A DNA stretch of 64,000 bases, from the NCBI GenBank assembly GCA_948567375.1, contig OX419755.1, positions 67,708,944 to 67,772,943 on the forward strand, read 5' to 3'. Positions within the stretch are counted from its first letter, which is position 1; every line of letters begins with the position of its first letter. The notes beneath the pieces are model-generated. The model did no database searches, was not told where the DNA came from, and worked only from the letters and a program-made list of their open reading frames with translations. Source of the DNA: Lunularia cruciata. Its lineage: Eukaryota; Streptophyta; Marchantiopsida; Lunulariales; Lunulariaceae. Positions 11,423 to 23,723 of this stretch are shown here, one piece after another. A program made the position numbers and the translations under genes.

Positions 11423-14400
11423 TTACCCATCAGCAAAAACCTTCAGTGAACTCTGAGAATGGCGTTTCACATACTTGTGCAAAGAATCATCTCCATGTAA
11501 CTCAAGAAAAGTGGTAGCTCTCCTCACAATGTTATAATCTGGACCATAGATGTGCGCTGCACAAGCAGCCTTATAGGCTAGCAGCCATCGATCCCCTGTA
11601 CATAAACCGCGCAAGTCAGAACTCTGACAGCATAAAGGCAAATGAGCTTAACTTGTTATTACAAGAGGGCGTATACCACAACAGTTGCATTTTAACATGA
11701 AGAACGATTTAGTATGAATATATGAACATTCCTGATAGTGCTTATAATGAGTGTATCTTGAGCTGGTAATCAGGATGATTTTTCTGTAACCCACTTTTGC
11801 AGAGCACAAGCACCAGTGTTGAGAGGGTGATTAAAGGAGATATTACCTATTTCTTGTTGATGTTGTTGAAATATTTCATCGCTGAAGTGCTTTTTGATCC
11901 ACCATTCATGTCGAGGGCTAGACCATAACTTCTGTAAGTAGTCTCGACTCGCCGGTGAACGATCAGCTCTGGCCCCAGTAACGGTGCCACCAGAATTCAT
12001 GGTAGCTCTCAGTGCCAAGGCGCTAGAGGTTTTACCCACTTCTAAAAGACTTGATGCTAACTTCCGCCATACATCAGCGGAACCAGGTGTTGCGTCCAAA
12101 TGCAGGCTTATCGAGTCCAGCAAAAATGCTGTTCCCACTTTACCTACAATCACGCGACCACATTGCATGCACAGGATGATTTTTCTGATACTGTAAAATA
12201 GCAGAAGTAAGGAGCTGAGTACGCTGACATCAAGGACTGCAATGGGGACGCTCTATTGAAATTTAAAAAGAGATCTTCGAGCATAATTCTATGTCTTTTC
12301 TAAATCCTTAAGTCGGAAACTTTGCAACTTGACGACGTATGAAGATATCAGCATGGATGCATCAGTTCTCAACAGAGTACATAGTTGCTGTACACTGATA
12401 TATGAACTGCTGCAACTCTGGAGCAAAATAGAAATAGCAAAATTATAGTAGATGTTGGGATTACAACGCGACGAGACCGAAGACCAGAAGGCACACCAAA
12501 CTAGGACGACTGCCGAATTGTTGCAAAGGAAACTTTAATATAGGATGGGGGACAGATTGTATTCTTTCAAAAGTAGTAGTAGAGAGTTTATCATCTATTG
12601 GCACGACTCACACCATCGTCGTAGCTACGTCTCCGTCCCTATCCAAGAATCTAGGAATGTAGGCAGCCATACCAGAAGTTTGAAGTTTGATGATGCCTTT
12701 CAGGCCCCATAAGGAGAATGGGTTTATTGATAACACTTTCCGATAGTAATCTGCCTGTAAAGCGTGGTCTGTATGCTTGAGAGACTCCAAAATTATAGCC
12801 TTCATACTGAAACGTCACAGTCAGGTCTGGGTGGAGTGAGGCTCTTTAACTGAGGCATTTCCAGCTTCGCGAGAGAGTGTAGAAACGGCTTAATCGAATA
12901 CCTAACAAACATGCATCAAAAGTGAAGTACCTTGGAGGTGCAACATGGTTCTTCAATGCTTGGGCACACTTATCTATCTCATAAACTGCACCTTTCACAT
13001 CATGTATGGCAAGTAGTAACTGCAGTATGAGCACAAGAAAATCAATGTTAAAGGCGTAAAGATTTATCTCGGTTCTGCAGAAATGTAACCTTTGTACTAC
13101 ATTTCACACTTCAACCAAGTGCCCCAGGTTAGAGAAGATCTGATAGTTTTGCCAGCTCCGACAGTCAGGCTACTGAGGAGACTTTTAACCTCAGAGAGTC
13201 CAGTTCTCAAACCATTTTTTGCAATTCACAACTCTCCTACTATAAAACGCAGAACGAGAAACAGTACTTCGTCTTATGCACTGGGGATGAAAACTGGCCA
13301 ACCTGAACGAGTGGAAGTAGAGCAGGTAACATGTCAGGGGCTTTTTGTAGTGCCTGCTTCAGGTGCTTGACAGAAGTAGCATGGAGATCCCTGGTCCTCC
13401 CGTCGTTCATAATAACTCTGTACAGCTGATCCTTTTGAGATGGAAGTCGAGCAACGCGGATAGGGAAAAGTCTTGGATCCAAACCTGTACCAAAGACTTA
13501 CAGGTGTTCATTTCCAGAGTAGTTGAAGGTGAGAAGTAGATTACGAAATAGTCAGTGTCATGATAACAGAACAACTAGAGATGACCGTCATAGAAAAATA
13601 AGCGTACACTGATTCTAGCACACAAATCGAATCGGGCCACTTGGACCTTGTTTCCAAGAATACTTCATCCGGAACATCCCCTGATGGCATGGTCAGGGGA
13701 CACAAAGTCACCAGTTTGACTGTAGCGTACCTTGAGAAAGAGGGATTGCGGCTTGCAGCCATACTTGTTCCCCACTATGTACAAACCCCTCTTCGTCTGT
13801 TTCCTCCTCATATAAAGAGCGTTGCGAAGCCAGCCTTGCACTGGAGTCCATCTCCAATGTACTGGCAGTAACACTATCTCGTGATAAAAATTTACGTCGT
13901 TGACCCGGAAAACAGTGGGAGTCGCTAGACATGACACTGCCTTCGGGACTTCCTGCTCTGAACATGTTTGTCCCCGAGGATAGGTCAACTGAAGGCTCTG
14001 GAGCTTCAGTTTCACCAATGACCTCTTGGCGACCTGCATTCTTGATTCCAATATCTTCCCCGATTTCTGATAAATCGCTTTTAGAAGATTCTTGAACTGC
14101 AGCCTCATACCAGAGCCAATGTGTATTGAGCCCATGGCACAAATTTACAACAGGGTCCTCCCGAAACTTAGGACCGTCAGCAAGCCTGCAGGTCAGAGGA
14201 GGCAAGCAAGAGAGTTCATAACACTAAAATGTAACAGAATTGTACAGACCAGCTAGATACAAGCCATCACCTTCTTTCCTAAAAAGATTCGCGAAAGAGA
14301 GAAGCAAGACAGTTCTTCATGCTCTCAAGAGCAGTTCTTCCGCAAACCAAAAGCCTAGGATCACGGGCATCCTAGGCATCTAGGTTTCACCCCACATCGT

Positions 14401-15576
14401 GCAGAGATGGCATTCAAATTGGACGAACTTACGGACGAAGTTCGTTATACGCTGCTTCTCGATCTCCCTGATTCATCAAGTAGAGTGCTGATTCCAGTTG
14501 AATTTCTCCACGACACCTCTGAGATACACTATGTCAGCACAGGCTAACGTTGCAGGTATATACTTCTTGAAAGCTTGGATATCGAGAGTTGCTTCTTACT
14601 GCATTTGGCATGTGTCGGTTAAGAAGTCGAAACATTCGCCTACATCTTAAGGCATTTGATTGTGAATCATCAACTCGCCTAAGCACCGTCATTGCGGCCT
14701 AGGACAGCATTGAACACGAACGTGGCATCAGCTTCCGGAACCAGACAAGCAGAAGAAGAATGAAGTAGTTCCTAAATTCACCCGCCATAATAGTTCCAGC
14801 TACCGAGATAAGCACATGTCCATAAAGCTCAAGTTGATCCGCAGTGTTGGAGAAACACAGTTTCTGAAATTCAGCCTTCAACTTGGTTCTCGAAATTCGA
14901 ATCCATCCAGGGTATTGAAGTTGAAGCATACCCAGTAATCAGACCTACAGCCCGGGAGCCCACTGGGATCTTTAGCTGCATTGTAGCCTATACCGACTAA
15001 AACACCAAGAGCTCCACAAGCTTCAGTCCAGCGACGTTGCTCCATCAGCGACTTGAGCAGATGACGCAGCTGCAGGTCCCCGAATTTCCATAGAGGGCAG
15101 ATTAGTCACAAACTGATATACTGGAACATTTAAAATCATCATACGTAATGAGGAGTTCTCCAAGCACGATGTACTAAATAGTAACAGCATGGCTACAAAG
15201 AGCTGAGAAGGAAAGAGGCCCCTCTGCAAGGCGTGGGTACCTTGTTACGATGAACTGTCTCCAGTTCTCCGCTGTCCCCATCAATGCCATACTCTTCCCG
15301 TCTTCGTGTACCCTTTTTCTTCCGTAAATGTTTATGAGTCGGATTGATGCATGAGAGTCGCTTCGCCTTCAAGGATACAGCCGATAGCTGTGGTCTTGGT
15401 CCTGCAATCTCCTGAGTTTCCGAAGTTACTACAACTAACGCTCCTGCAACTTCAAGCTCGCCATCTCCAGGACAAACTCCGATTTCCTGCTCATGATTTC
15501 CTGCAGACAACTCCAGGTCCACCTCTTCGCCATACTCGAGCTTCACGGCAGTAAAGCTAGTAATTTCTTCCATCTC
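11423..15576 (-). CDS. TAF1A-like RNA polymerase I initiation factor subunit
   Basis: Ten exons with consistent phase and GT-AG borders: 15241-15576, 14932-15069, 14564-14698, 14433-14518, 13731-14185, 13303-13484, 12931-13019, 12612-12806, 11814-12190, 11423-11595. They total 2,166 nt, or 721 residues. TAF1A is a subunit of the SL1/TIF-IB complex that recruits Pol I to rDNA promoters in the nucleolus. Matches to the animal family as I recall it: an N-terminal block LRHLLKSLMEQRRWTEA, a block ESALYLMNQGDREAAYNEL, and the C-terminal order of a W..LA..L block, SSPRHEWWIKKHF, then AYKAACAAHIYG followed by a basic tail. Exon 5 contributes an acidic, low-complexity insert of about 100 residues. 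At 721 residues it is much longer than human TAF1A. A splice acceptor abuts the first exon at about 15,592, so a 5' UTR intron or an extra upstream exon is possible; I chose the first in-frame ATG. Homology is inferred from motif order only. Confidence 0.7.
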
Positions 15577-16526
15577 TAGAGATATCTCATTCTGCAAAAA
15601 AGCATAGACAATTCCCTCTAGATTAAATCTTCTGCTTCAACGAAACCGCGGTCTCAGAGACCAACTGTAGGATCAGAAAATAAAACCCGGTCGCCACATG
15701 GAAAAAGTTCATGTCAATGCGGAGCTCAGAGGGACTGGAAAACTTCGTGACTGTCCCAACTTCCTGAAGAGAAAATTCTTCGCATGTAAACCATGAAGTT
15801 ATCGGCACTTAGCTCAGCGGCACAACAAAGAATCATGACAACACAGAACTTACAAAACCAGAACGGACACAGAACTGGTAATTCCCTGCCCTCCAATCAC
15901 ATAAAATACCATCTCATCTTCATTCGCAGTGATCTGTGCTGAGAGCAAAATTCTCCCCACATTCTTTCTGGCAGCATGACTCCTGATAAAAGTACATTCA
16001 TTCGAGCACATGCCAGCTATTAGAAAATTCCCACTGCAACCTAAGTGATTGCACAGAACGACTTTCAAGTTACACTCAATTCAACCGTTCACCTTGAAAC
16101 AAAAGCTGCGACTCAATCAATTCCATCCCGCCAGGCCCCAAACGGCATCCGTGCTCACGAGGGTAGCGGGACAGGAAACTTGTTCTTACCAGTTCCCGGC
16201 AAAGAAGGGCTCGAATTGCACCCAGAATCAACGGTCCCACACCGAACAAGCTGAGACCATTGTGGTGGTGGTGGTGATGGAGGAGCACTGCACTGACTTC
16301 ACATAGTACTTTTCGGAAATGCTGTCGGCAGCTACAGTACCGAGGAGAGATCTTATAGGAACAGCGGAGCAATGACAGAAATGAGGTTATAAGAACATAG
16401 GACTTGGTTTCCCCTGTAATTGTACTCGTTAGGGTTTAAGCCCTTAGGGTTTAGTACACATAGGGTACACAACCCCTCGTTTTTCCGATTGCAGGGGAAG
16501 ATTGGAGCTCTGAGGTTGAAGGAGCT
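15577..16526. promoter_or_regulatory. Shared divergent promoter region of the two nucleolar genes
   Basis: About 950 bp between the first ATG of the minus-strand TAF1A-like gene and the ATG of the plus-strand NOC1 gene. It must hold both 5' UTRs and both core promoters, plus a probable 5' UTR intron of the TAF1A-like gene (acceptor near 15,592). No convincing TATA box was seen, as is common for plant housekeeping genes. Short open frames here look like noise. Confidence 0.6.
16430..16452 (+). promoter_or_regulatory. Two telo-box motifs upstream of NOC1
   Basis: TAGGGTTT occurs at 16,430-16,437 and again at 16,445-16,452, about 75-100 bp before the NOC1 start codon. The telo-box (AAACCCTA or its complement) is known in plants as an element enriched near transcription starts of ribosomal-protein and ribosome-biogenesis genes. 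The placement here fits the function of the gene that follows, and both motifs could also serve the divergent partner. Confidence 0.6.
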
Positions 16527-19500
16527 ATGGGAAAAACTCGACAGGCGAGGCCTGAGGGGGGGGATTTGAACGCGATTCAATCGGATGTCGCATTCTTTGC
16601 AGCCAGTTTAGGGTTAGCTTCGGCTTCGGCAGCTGCTACAGGTTTTGATGATTCCGATTTTCGTAAAACGGGATCGATCAACAAGCCGGGGAGAGAGAAA
16701 TTGGGGGATGGAGGAGATGGAAAGAAAGGGAAGAAGGGTAAGGAGAGCGTAACAGGAAAGAATGACGCAGGATTTAGTCCAGGGAATAAGGGGGTGAAGG
16801 GTGACAGGAAGCGCGGAGACAAGGAGGACGGGGGGAAAAGTTTCAAGGCGAAAAAGCCCGGGGATGACGTCAAAGGGTGGGAAGGAAAATCGCAAGGGGG
16901 TAAATTCCATAAAGGAGGACGTCGGAAATTTGAAATTGAAGATAAGTCGAAACAGTTTGACTCAAACTCAAAGAAGCGGAAAGGGAGCTGGGACAATGCA
17001 GCCGATGGGGGAAACGAGGCGAAGCGGCCTTTGGTGGAGCAGCCTTACGGGGAGCCAGAATTTATTCAAAAATTGCGATCAGAGGCTCAGGTTTTGCTCG
17101 AGAAGGCGGCGGCTGATTACGAAAAAAGTCGTGCGAAGAACAGCGACGCAGATTGGCTCTTAAAGGCCAGGCGATCTGGAACATCTGCTGATAAAGTGGC
17201 AGCGATGACAGTCATTTTGCAGGAGAATCCCAAAGCCAACGTGCGCACTCTAGACGCTCTGTTGGGTGATTATAAAACTCAACCCCCGATTACTATGCTG
17301 CCACGTTTAGTCAGATGTCACCTAATTATCCTCCGCATTAAGATGTTATTCTCTTTGCTCAACCACTGCAATCATCAGCGAATTCTGGACTCGCTGATTT
17401 TTTTTGAATTAGTGAATTTGCTGCATAGTTCAACAGACTTTCAATTTGCTTGCAAACTACGCGTTCATGAATATTACAAATGCACAATGTTGACTCCATA
17501 ATTTACTTAATGTGGAGTCGACATTATCTGTCAACCTGGTTTCGGACACATACATTGGCTCCTACACACTCCAAGTAAGATTTTTGTCATTGCGGCAGCA
17601 GGATTCATGAGGAAGGCATGTTATCTAGTGACAGAATGGAGAGTGAAATTAGACTTTGTTTTGCAGTTCTTTTGGGTTGTCGTGTAATCGGGAGTGATTC
17701 CCACAAACTGCAGGTATGATGACATCGAAAGGAGGCAAACGTCATGCAGCAACTGGTATTGATGCTCTTAAGGAGCTTTTTATGTACAAGTAGGTGATCG
17801 CACCATATCCGATCACTTGCGCTCGGTTGAAAGCGATCTGCTGGCGACCTTATTCTGACAAGTTGCAATTCACATTACTGATATTGTTTATGTTGCTGTC
17901 TTTCCAGCCTCCTTCCTGACCGCAAACTGAAGTATTTTGCTCAACAGCCTCTTTCGACCCTTGTCGAAAGTAAAGAACGTGCTTCACTGCTGCTGGAATG
18001 GATATGGGAAGACTGTTTGAAACACAGGTACATCGTCATATTATCATGTTTGGAGCCTTACCTTCACATCTTACAGTGACCAGCGTTTTCCCATTTAACC
18101 TTCATCAGCTACTCACTACCCTTTCCCATTATGTGAGTTCTCCTCGGTGATTACATCTTCATACATAGTGCAGAGGCGCTCAACATGAGACTAGTCTCAA
18201 ACATTTATCGTTCGCCCTTGCCCTGTGACGCAGGTACGAGCGATTTGTCATGGCACTTGATGAGGCTTCAAAGGATAAACTACCGTTCTTGAAGGAGAAA
18301 GCTCTGAAGGTGCTGGTTACACTCGGACACAGCTATTTATTTACCGTGTCTAAAGGTTGCCTTGGGATTTTATCAACTAGCATGTCAGCAAATGCCGGAG
18401 TTGGTCATCACTTTTCTCTCTGATCGACTCTCGTCTCGTTACCATTTTGATATTTGATGTGTATGTCTGTTGCAGTCAGTGTACGAACTATTGAAAACAA
18501 AGCCAGAGCAAGAAAGACGGCTACTGGCCACACTCGTGAACAAGGTATTGTTCAAGCTCGAAAATCTGTTGATCTGGATTCCAGAAATGACCTCATCATG
18601 TCATTTACACCGTGGTATTCAAGCCGTTAAAGTTATTGATAGGCCTAATCAGGTTGCTTGACCAGTAGCATTAACCAGTTTCGTCTATCAGCTTGGTGAT
18701 CCAGAACGGAAAGTCGCCTCCAATGCAAGTTACCTTCTCTCCTGCCTCTTGACTGCTCATCCGGCTATGAAGGTACCATTAATCATCACGCTAGCTTGGT
18801 ACAAAACTACAAGAGATGCGATAGCTTTACTAGGTTTGAATTTTGCAAAATTTCTTCGCAGGTCTCTTGCCCTCGTGCTCTGTGTCTGGTTCGTCTCAAG
18901 TAGGTTCTGCGTAGCTCTTCCCCGGCTGTCTTTAGATTCCATCCAGTCCCGTGGAGTTCCATGTCTGGACCTTTGGAGTAGTTGTTACATCTGGTAGTTT
19001 TCTGGTAGCGTGCTTTCCAGTTCTAAGTTGACCACGTTTGCCTTGGATAGAAAGTCGTCGTTGATGAAGTTGACGGGTTTGTGTTTCGACCCCACGTTGG
19101 TCTGCGAGCGAGATATTATGCGGTATGGCATCACCTGTTGGTCTTTGAATCACAGCATTGTTCATCCACAATATATTGGTGATCTTTTGAAGTGTTTGAT
19201 AAATACAGGCAGCTCTTTAGTTCTTTACAGATTTCAAGGTAACACACTTGGTTGTTTTTATTATTGCAGGCAGTTTTTCTGAATCAGATTGTCTTAAGTG
19301 ATAAGGGTGATGGACCCAAGCTTGCCAAGCAGCTTATCGACCTCTACTTCGCCCTTTTCAAGGTACAGCATGCCACATTTCTCTTTGGTATTGCATAAGT
19401 TGATTGGAAGTTCTTGAACGGAAACAGTACCGAATCTGAGAGGTTTCTCCAGTAAAAAATTCTTGATCAAATGAGATATGTTTTCACTCAAGGTTGTGCC

Positions 19501-22500
19501 ATTTGAAGCACGTACTTGAATCATTCCTGATATCAAGCCGCAATGTATTATCAGTGTAATAAAGACTATGCTAAGGCACGTGTTTTCAAGCATGCTTTGT
19601 ATAATGTATTCTGAATCAGTTTATGTTCTTCATTTTAGGCCGTCACAACCGGAGACCAAGAAGATGATGAGGAGAAGCACGAAAAGAAGAAAAAGACGGA
19701 AGACAAGGGAAGGTGGAAAGGAAAACGGAAAGAACCCAAAAAGTCTAAATCGCTGTCAGCTGATTTAACAAGGGAAATTGATTCAAGACTTCTTTCTGCA
19801 CTTCTTACAGTATGTAATAATCCTACCACCGGTTCCTGCAGCTCATCACCATTTGGTTTGGAAGAACCGATGGGTGCAGATGTACTGTAGATCATGGAGC
19901 ATTCCAGTTACTGTCGCTTTGTTTCTTGTATTGTATTGGAGAAAATCTAATTGCCTTGTTTTGGTGCATTTTTTGAATGTAAGAGTTGCATTTACTGCAA
20001 CCTTTATGTCTGGAGTACGGATGCAAATACTTATGGATGGGATTCTGAAACATCGACTTTTGCAGGGTGTTAATAGAGCTTTTCCTTACATTACAGCGGA
20101 AGACCTGGATACGGTGACTCAGGAAAACTCAGTTCTTTTCCGATTGGTACCCTCTCCTTCTCTTGTATATCCTAGCTTTTCCTTGTAGGCACTCGCTCAT
20201 TCATTTAGAAATTTATTGCTCGAACACAGGCAGTAGTGAACAAATCGAGAGGTAGTTGCATTCGTGTTATGAAATGTTTCAGTGTTACACTGTTCCAAGC
20301 TAGATGGAATTGCACTTTTGTCCATGTAACCTGGGTAGGTCGTAGAAATCATGTGACGCTGCGGTCTTGATTTTCCAGTCGTGTTAGTTGACTGCGAGGC
20401 CCTTGATGATAGGTACATTCAAGCAATTTCAACGTTGCGGTACAAGCGTTAATGCTCCTCCATCAGCTCATGGTTAAGAATCAGGCTGTCAGTGACCGGT
20501 TCTATCGAGCTCTCTACTCCGTCCTCTTATCTCAAAGTCTTGTCAAATCATCCAAGGTATGTGGTATGACATGTCTCATTAGCACCATATTTACATCTGA
20601 TTTGTACTGGCTTCAGGGTGGGAATTGGTTCGTATGAGAGATTATAGTTTTTATTGACATAACTCCTAGTTAGGCTTGCTTCCCTCCTTGGGGTGCCAGT
20701 AAATGGAATAGCTGTTGCTGGCCATATGAAATCATTCCTACTTGCAGGCCACGTCTCTATTATCCATCTTTTCTGTTGTCAACGACGCACTAACCATTCT
20801 TTATCACCGATGGCAGGCAGAAATGTTTCTCGGCCTCATTTTCAAGGCCCTTAAATCTGATGTTGATCCGAGGCGGATGTCAGCTCTGGCGAAACGCCTG
20901 ACCCAGGTGAGAGCCCGCTTACATGCCCAGAACATTGTCGGCTCATATGTTGTATATTAAATGTCTTTTGTCCAATGTTACAATTCAGTCTCCACGCAGC
21001 GCATTGGCTTATTTTTAATATTGCAAATATGCACTATATTAGCACTTATCACAAGGTTCCTGAGTGTCTATCTTCAACTGACTCGATGTACTCTCTGCGT
21101 AGGTCGCCATGCAGCAGCCACCTGAATTCGCCTGCGCTTCACTTTTGCTCATCTCAGAGACCCTCAAATTGAAACCCACTCTTTGGTCCGTTACAGAAAC
21201 TAGGATCTTACTGTTTAAAACGTGCCACAAAGATGGATGTTATGTTATGCAACCATACTATACATTTCCCGTCTTCCTGCATACTCGCCATCGTTCATGC
21301 TCTTGAATATGGTGTCGATGACAGCTTAATCATCATTCAATGCCTTAGAGATGCGCTGGCATCCTTGCCGTAAAAAATTGTAGTTTCTTGGAGTAGGAAT
21401 AGCGAGTGGTATAATTTCTGACGGTAGCGATAATGTGCAGGAATGCGGTGCTAAATTCTGAGGATCACGATGATGATTTTGAACATTTCGAGGATGAGAG
21501 AGATGATAGTGACAGGGTGGAGGGTATCACTCAGCAGGAAATAATAGGAGAAGATAGTGAGAACGGGAAGTCAGACCTTGAGGATGTGGAAAGTACTTGG
21601 CCTCAAAAAGGATACTACGACCCCAAACACCGAGATCCACTATACTGGTGAGGCCAGGTGCAAAGAGGGCTCATAGTGTGTCTTCACCCTTCTACAAGTG
21701 TATTTTTACTCTTCTACTTCTGCTTCCTTCTTTTGGTCATATTTACAAAAAACGACATTCGCCCACGAGCGATCACCATCTTAAATACTGTTAAGCTTTT
21801 TCTTCTTCGTCAAGCTTCTGGTTAAGGGTAACTAACTATTCCTTTCCAGAGTTCATGTTTTTATGCTAAGAATGACGCACATCAATCTTTCATGCAGTCA
21901 AGCACATAGAGCGTGCTGGTGGGAGCTCACTGTTCTAGCGAAGCACGTTCACCCCTCGGTCGCAGCCATGGCTCGCACTCTGTTATCAGGCGCAACGATA
22001 CTTTATAATGGAGACCCACTGCGAGATCTTGCTTTGGGAGTATTCCTTGACCGTTTTGTGGAGAAGAAACCGAAGGCCGCTAAAGGGAAGGCAGAAGGAA
22101 CATGGCACGGGTCGTCCATAACATTACCTTCGAAAGCGGTATGTTCGAATATGCGCTTCCTTAGCGACGTGGTACTGTAGCCAAGTTCATGCAGGTCCAA
22201 GTATATAACTATGGAATAATGTCGTTAGAAAGCATCACTCATAAGCATGGTTTTTCTTATGCCATTCAGATTGGAGGCCAACGTGCACGACCAATGGGTG
22301 AGGACGTTTTGAAACTGGCTGAAGATGATGTTGCGCCCGAGGACATCGTTTTCCACAAGTTTTACACTGTAAAATCAACTCGAAGTAAACCCAAGAAGAA
22401 GAGCAAAGAGAAAACGGAGGAAGACGTTCTAGGTGTGGATGAGGTCGCCGTTTTCGACGGAGATGACAGCGAAGATGAGGAAATAGATATTCTACTAGAG

Positions 22501-22965
22501 CAGGAAGCAGGTCAAGAGATGGATATAGGAGGAGACGAAAGCGAGGGTGATGATTTGGAAAGTGGTGATGAAGACATGGTTTACGCTGAGAAGGGTGAGA
22601 ATGACGAGGACGAGTCAGGTTCAGGCATAGAAGGAGTTGGCAGTGATGAAGAAGAAGGAGATGCTCTTCTAGAAGCAGGCTTAGAGATGAGTAGTAGTGG
22701 CGGAGAGGAAATTGATAGCGAAGAGGATGCCCAATTTGACAGTGAAGAGGATGTTTTCCTGCCCAAGAAAGGGAAGAAGCAAAAGCTTGGTAGACAGCAC
22801 GGTGGGAAAAAACGTGCCGCAGCTTTCAGCGAAGACGAGGGTGATGTCGAATATGGCAGCGACGACGGTTTCAAATCCCAAAAGGGAAAGAATCAAAAGC
22901 CTGCTCGACCCCAACGAGGAAAGAAACGTGCTTCGGTTTTTGCAGAGGCAGAGGATTCAGACTAG
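16527..22965 (+). CDS. SWA2: NOC1/SLOW WALKER2/CEBPZ-family 60S ribosome biogenesis factor
   Basis: Sixteen exons join in phase: 16527-17265, 17714-17789, 17908-18027, 18234-18309, 18476-18544, 18692-18772, 19051-19122, 19270-19362, 19639-19809, 20066-20146, 20413-20556, 20817-20906, 21103-21185, 21441-21647, 21898-22138, 22270-22965. They total 3,039 nt, or 1,012 residues. The family (yeast Noc1/Mak21, human CEBPZ, Arabidopsis SWA2/EDA25) acts in the nucleolus in pre-60S assembly and export. Diagnostic blocks include TSKGGKRHAATGIDALKELF, NLLPDRKLKYF, GVNRAFPYI, VSDRFYRALYSVLL, AEMFLGLIFKALK, YDPKHRDPLY and CWWELTVLAKHVHPSVAAMA, followed by DVAPEDIVFHKFY. The conserved core is roughly residues 240-800. 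The N-terminus is a lysine/glycine-rich linker, and the last exon is a long Asp/Glu tail with two imperfect basic repeats. Exon order and length match the plant family; only exact acceptor choice at a few borders is uncertain. Confidence 0.95.
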
Positions 22966-23399
22966 AATTCAATATAACGTTTAACGGCGCACATTCATGT
23001 TCATTGTACAGCTTGTGAAGAAAAAATCGTCCTTCTTGTACTTACTAATCAGAAAGGAAAACAAAGTCGTGATTAATTCCTTGGACCGAATCGTCTATCT
23101 AAAACTCAGAAAGGAGTACAAGCTTTTGTACTCCAGGCACTCAAGTCACCGCATCGTACCCAGTGTGCATGGGCACGCTAAAACCGAACATGTGGAGTTC
23201 GCTCACAGGACGAGCAGCTAAGTACCACGACCTAACGTGCGATCTATCTTCCATCTCCTACTCTCTAACGCTTCTTTATATTCTGGAGCCGCCTATCCAC
23301 ATTCCTTTATGCTTCACAGAGTGATTACTGCGTAAAGGTAGTACTGTATGTAACACAGGAGTTGACCACACAAATCTCTCCCCAGGTCCTTCACTGAGA
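22966..23399. other. NOC1 3' flank
   Basis: Non-coding sequence following the NOC1 stop codon; likely 3' UTR then spacer. No recognisable gene or repeat. Confidence 0.4.
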
Positions 23400-23400
23400 A

Positions 23401-23412
23401 GTATATAAGGAG
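23401..23412 (+). promoter_or_regulatory. TATA-box-like element before an 81-bp array
   Basis: TATATAAGG lies about 75 bp upstream of the tandem array at 23,481. A second TATATAAAAAGG occurs near 23,884. A GT-rich donor-like AAAG|GTAAGT follows at about 23,467. Together these look like a small transcription unit, but no ATG precedes the repeats in their open frame. Confidence 0.3.
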
Positions 23413-23480
23413 CCTTGTGTATCTGGGTGAACAAAAGTGTGCCTTGTTTACCTCATCTTAGATAAAGGTAAGTAGTAACC

Positions 23481-23723
23481 AAAGCCTCGTTTCTATTACA
23501 GATACCAACTCCTGAAGATGTGGACGAATGTCCCATCTCAGTAGAGAAAGGGAGATGTGCTAAAGCCTTGTTTCCATTACAGATACCAACTCGGGAAGAT
23601 GTGGACGAATGTCCCATCTCAGTAGAGAAAGGAAGATATGCTGAAGTCTCTTGTCTATTACAGATGCCAACACGTGAAGATGTGGACGAATGTCCCGTCT
23701 CAGTAGAGAAAGGAAGGTGTGCT
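23481..23723 (+). repeat. Exact 3 x 81-bp tandem array with preserved reading frame
   Basis: Three units of exactly 81 bp begin at 23,481, 23,562 and 23,643. Each unit has a pyrimidine-rich stretch ending in TTACAG, which resembles a splice acceptor, then a block reading (E)DVDECPISVEKGR or a close variant. The 27-codon frame stays open through all three units; differences are a few substitutions and no indels. The frame lacks an upstream ATG. It may be a repeated mini-exon, a non-coding tandem duplication or part of an unknown small gene. I recognise no protein family. Confidence 0.7.

Noticed and set aside
16577-16996. Long minus-strand open frame opposite NOC1 exon 1
   Set aside because: Shadow of the Lys/Gly-rich NOC1 N-terminus; Pro/Ser/Phe-rich and without homology.
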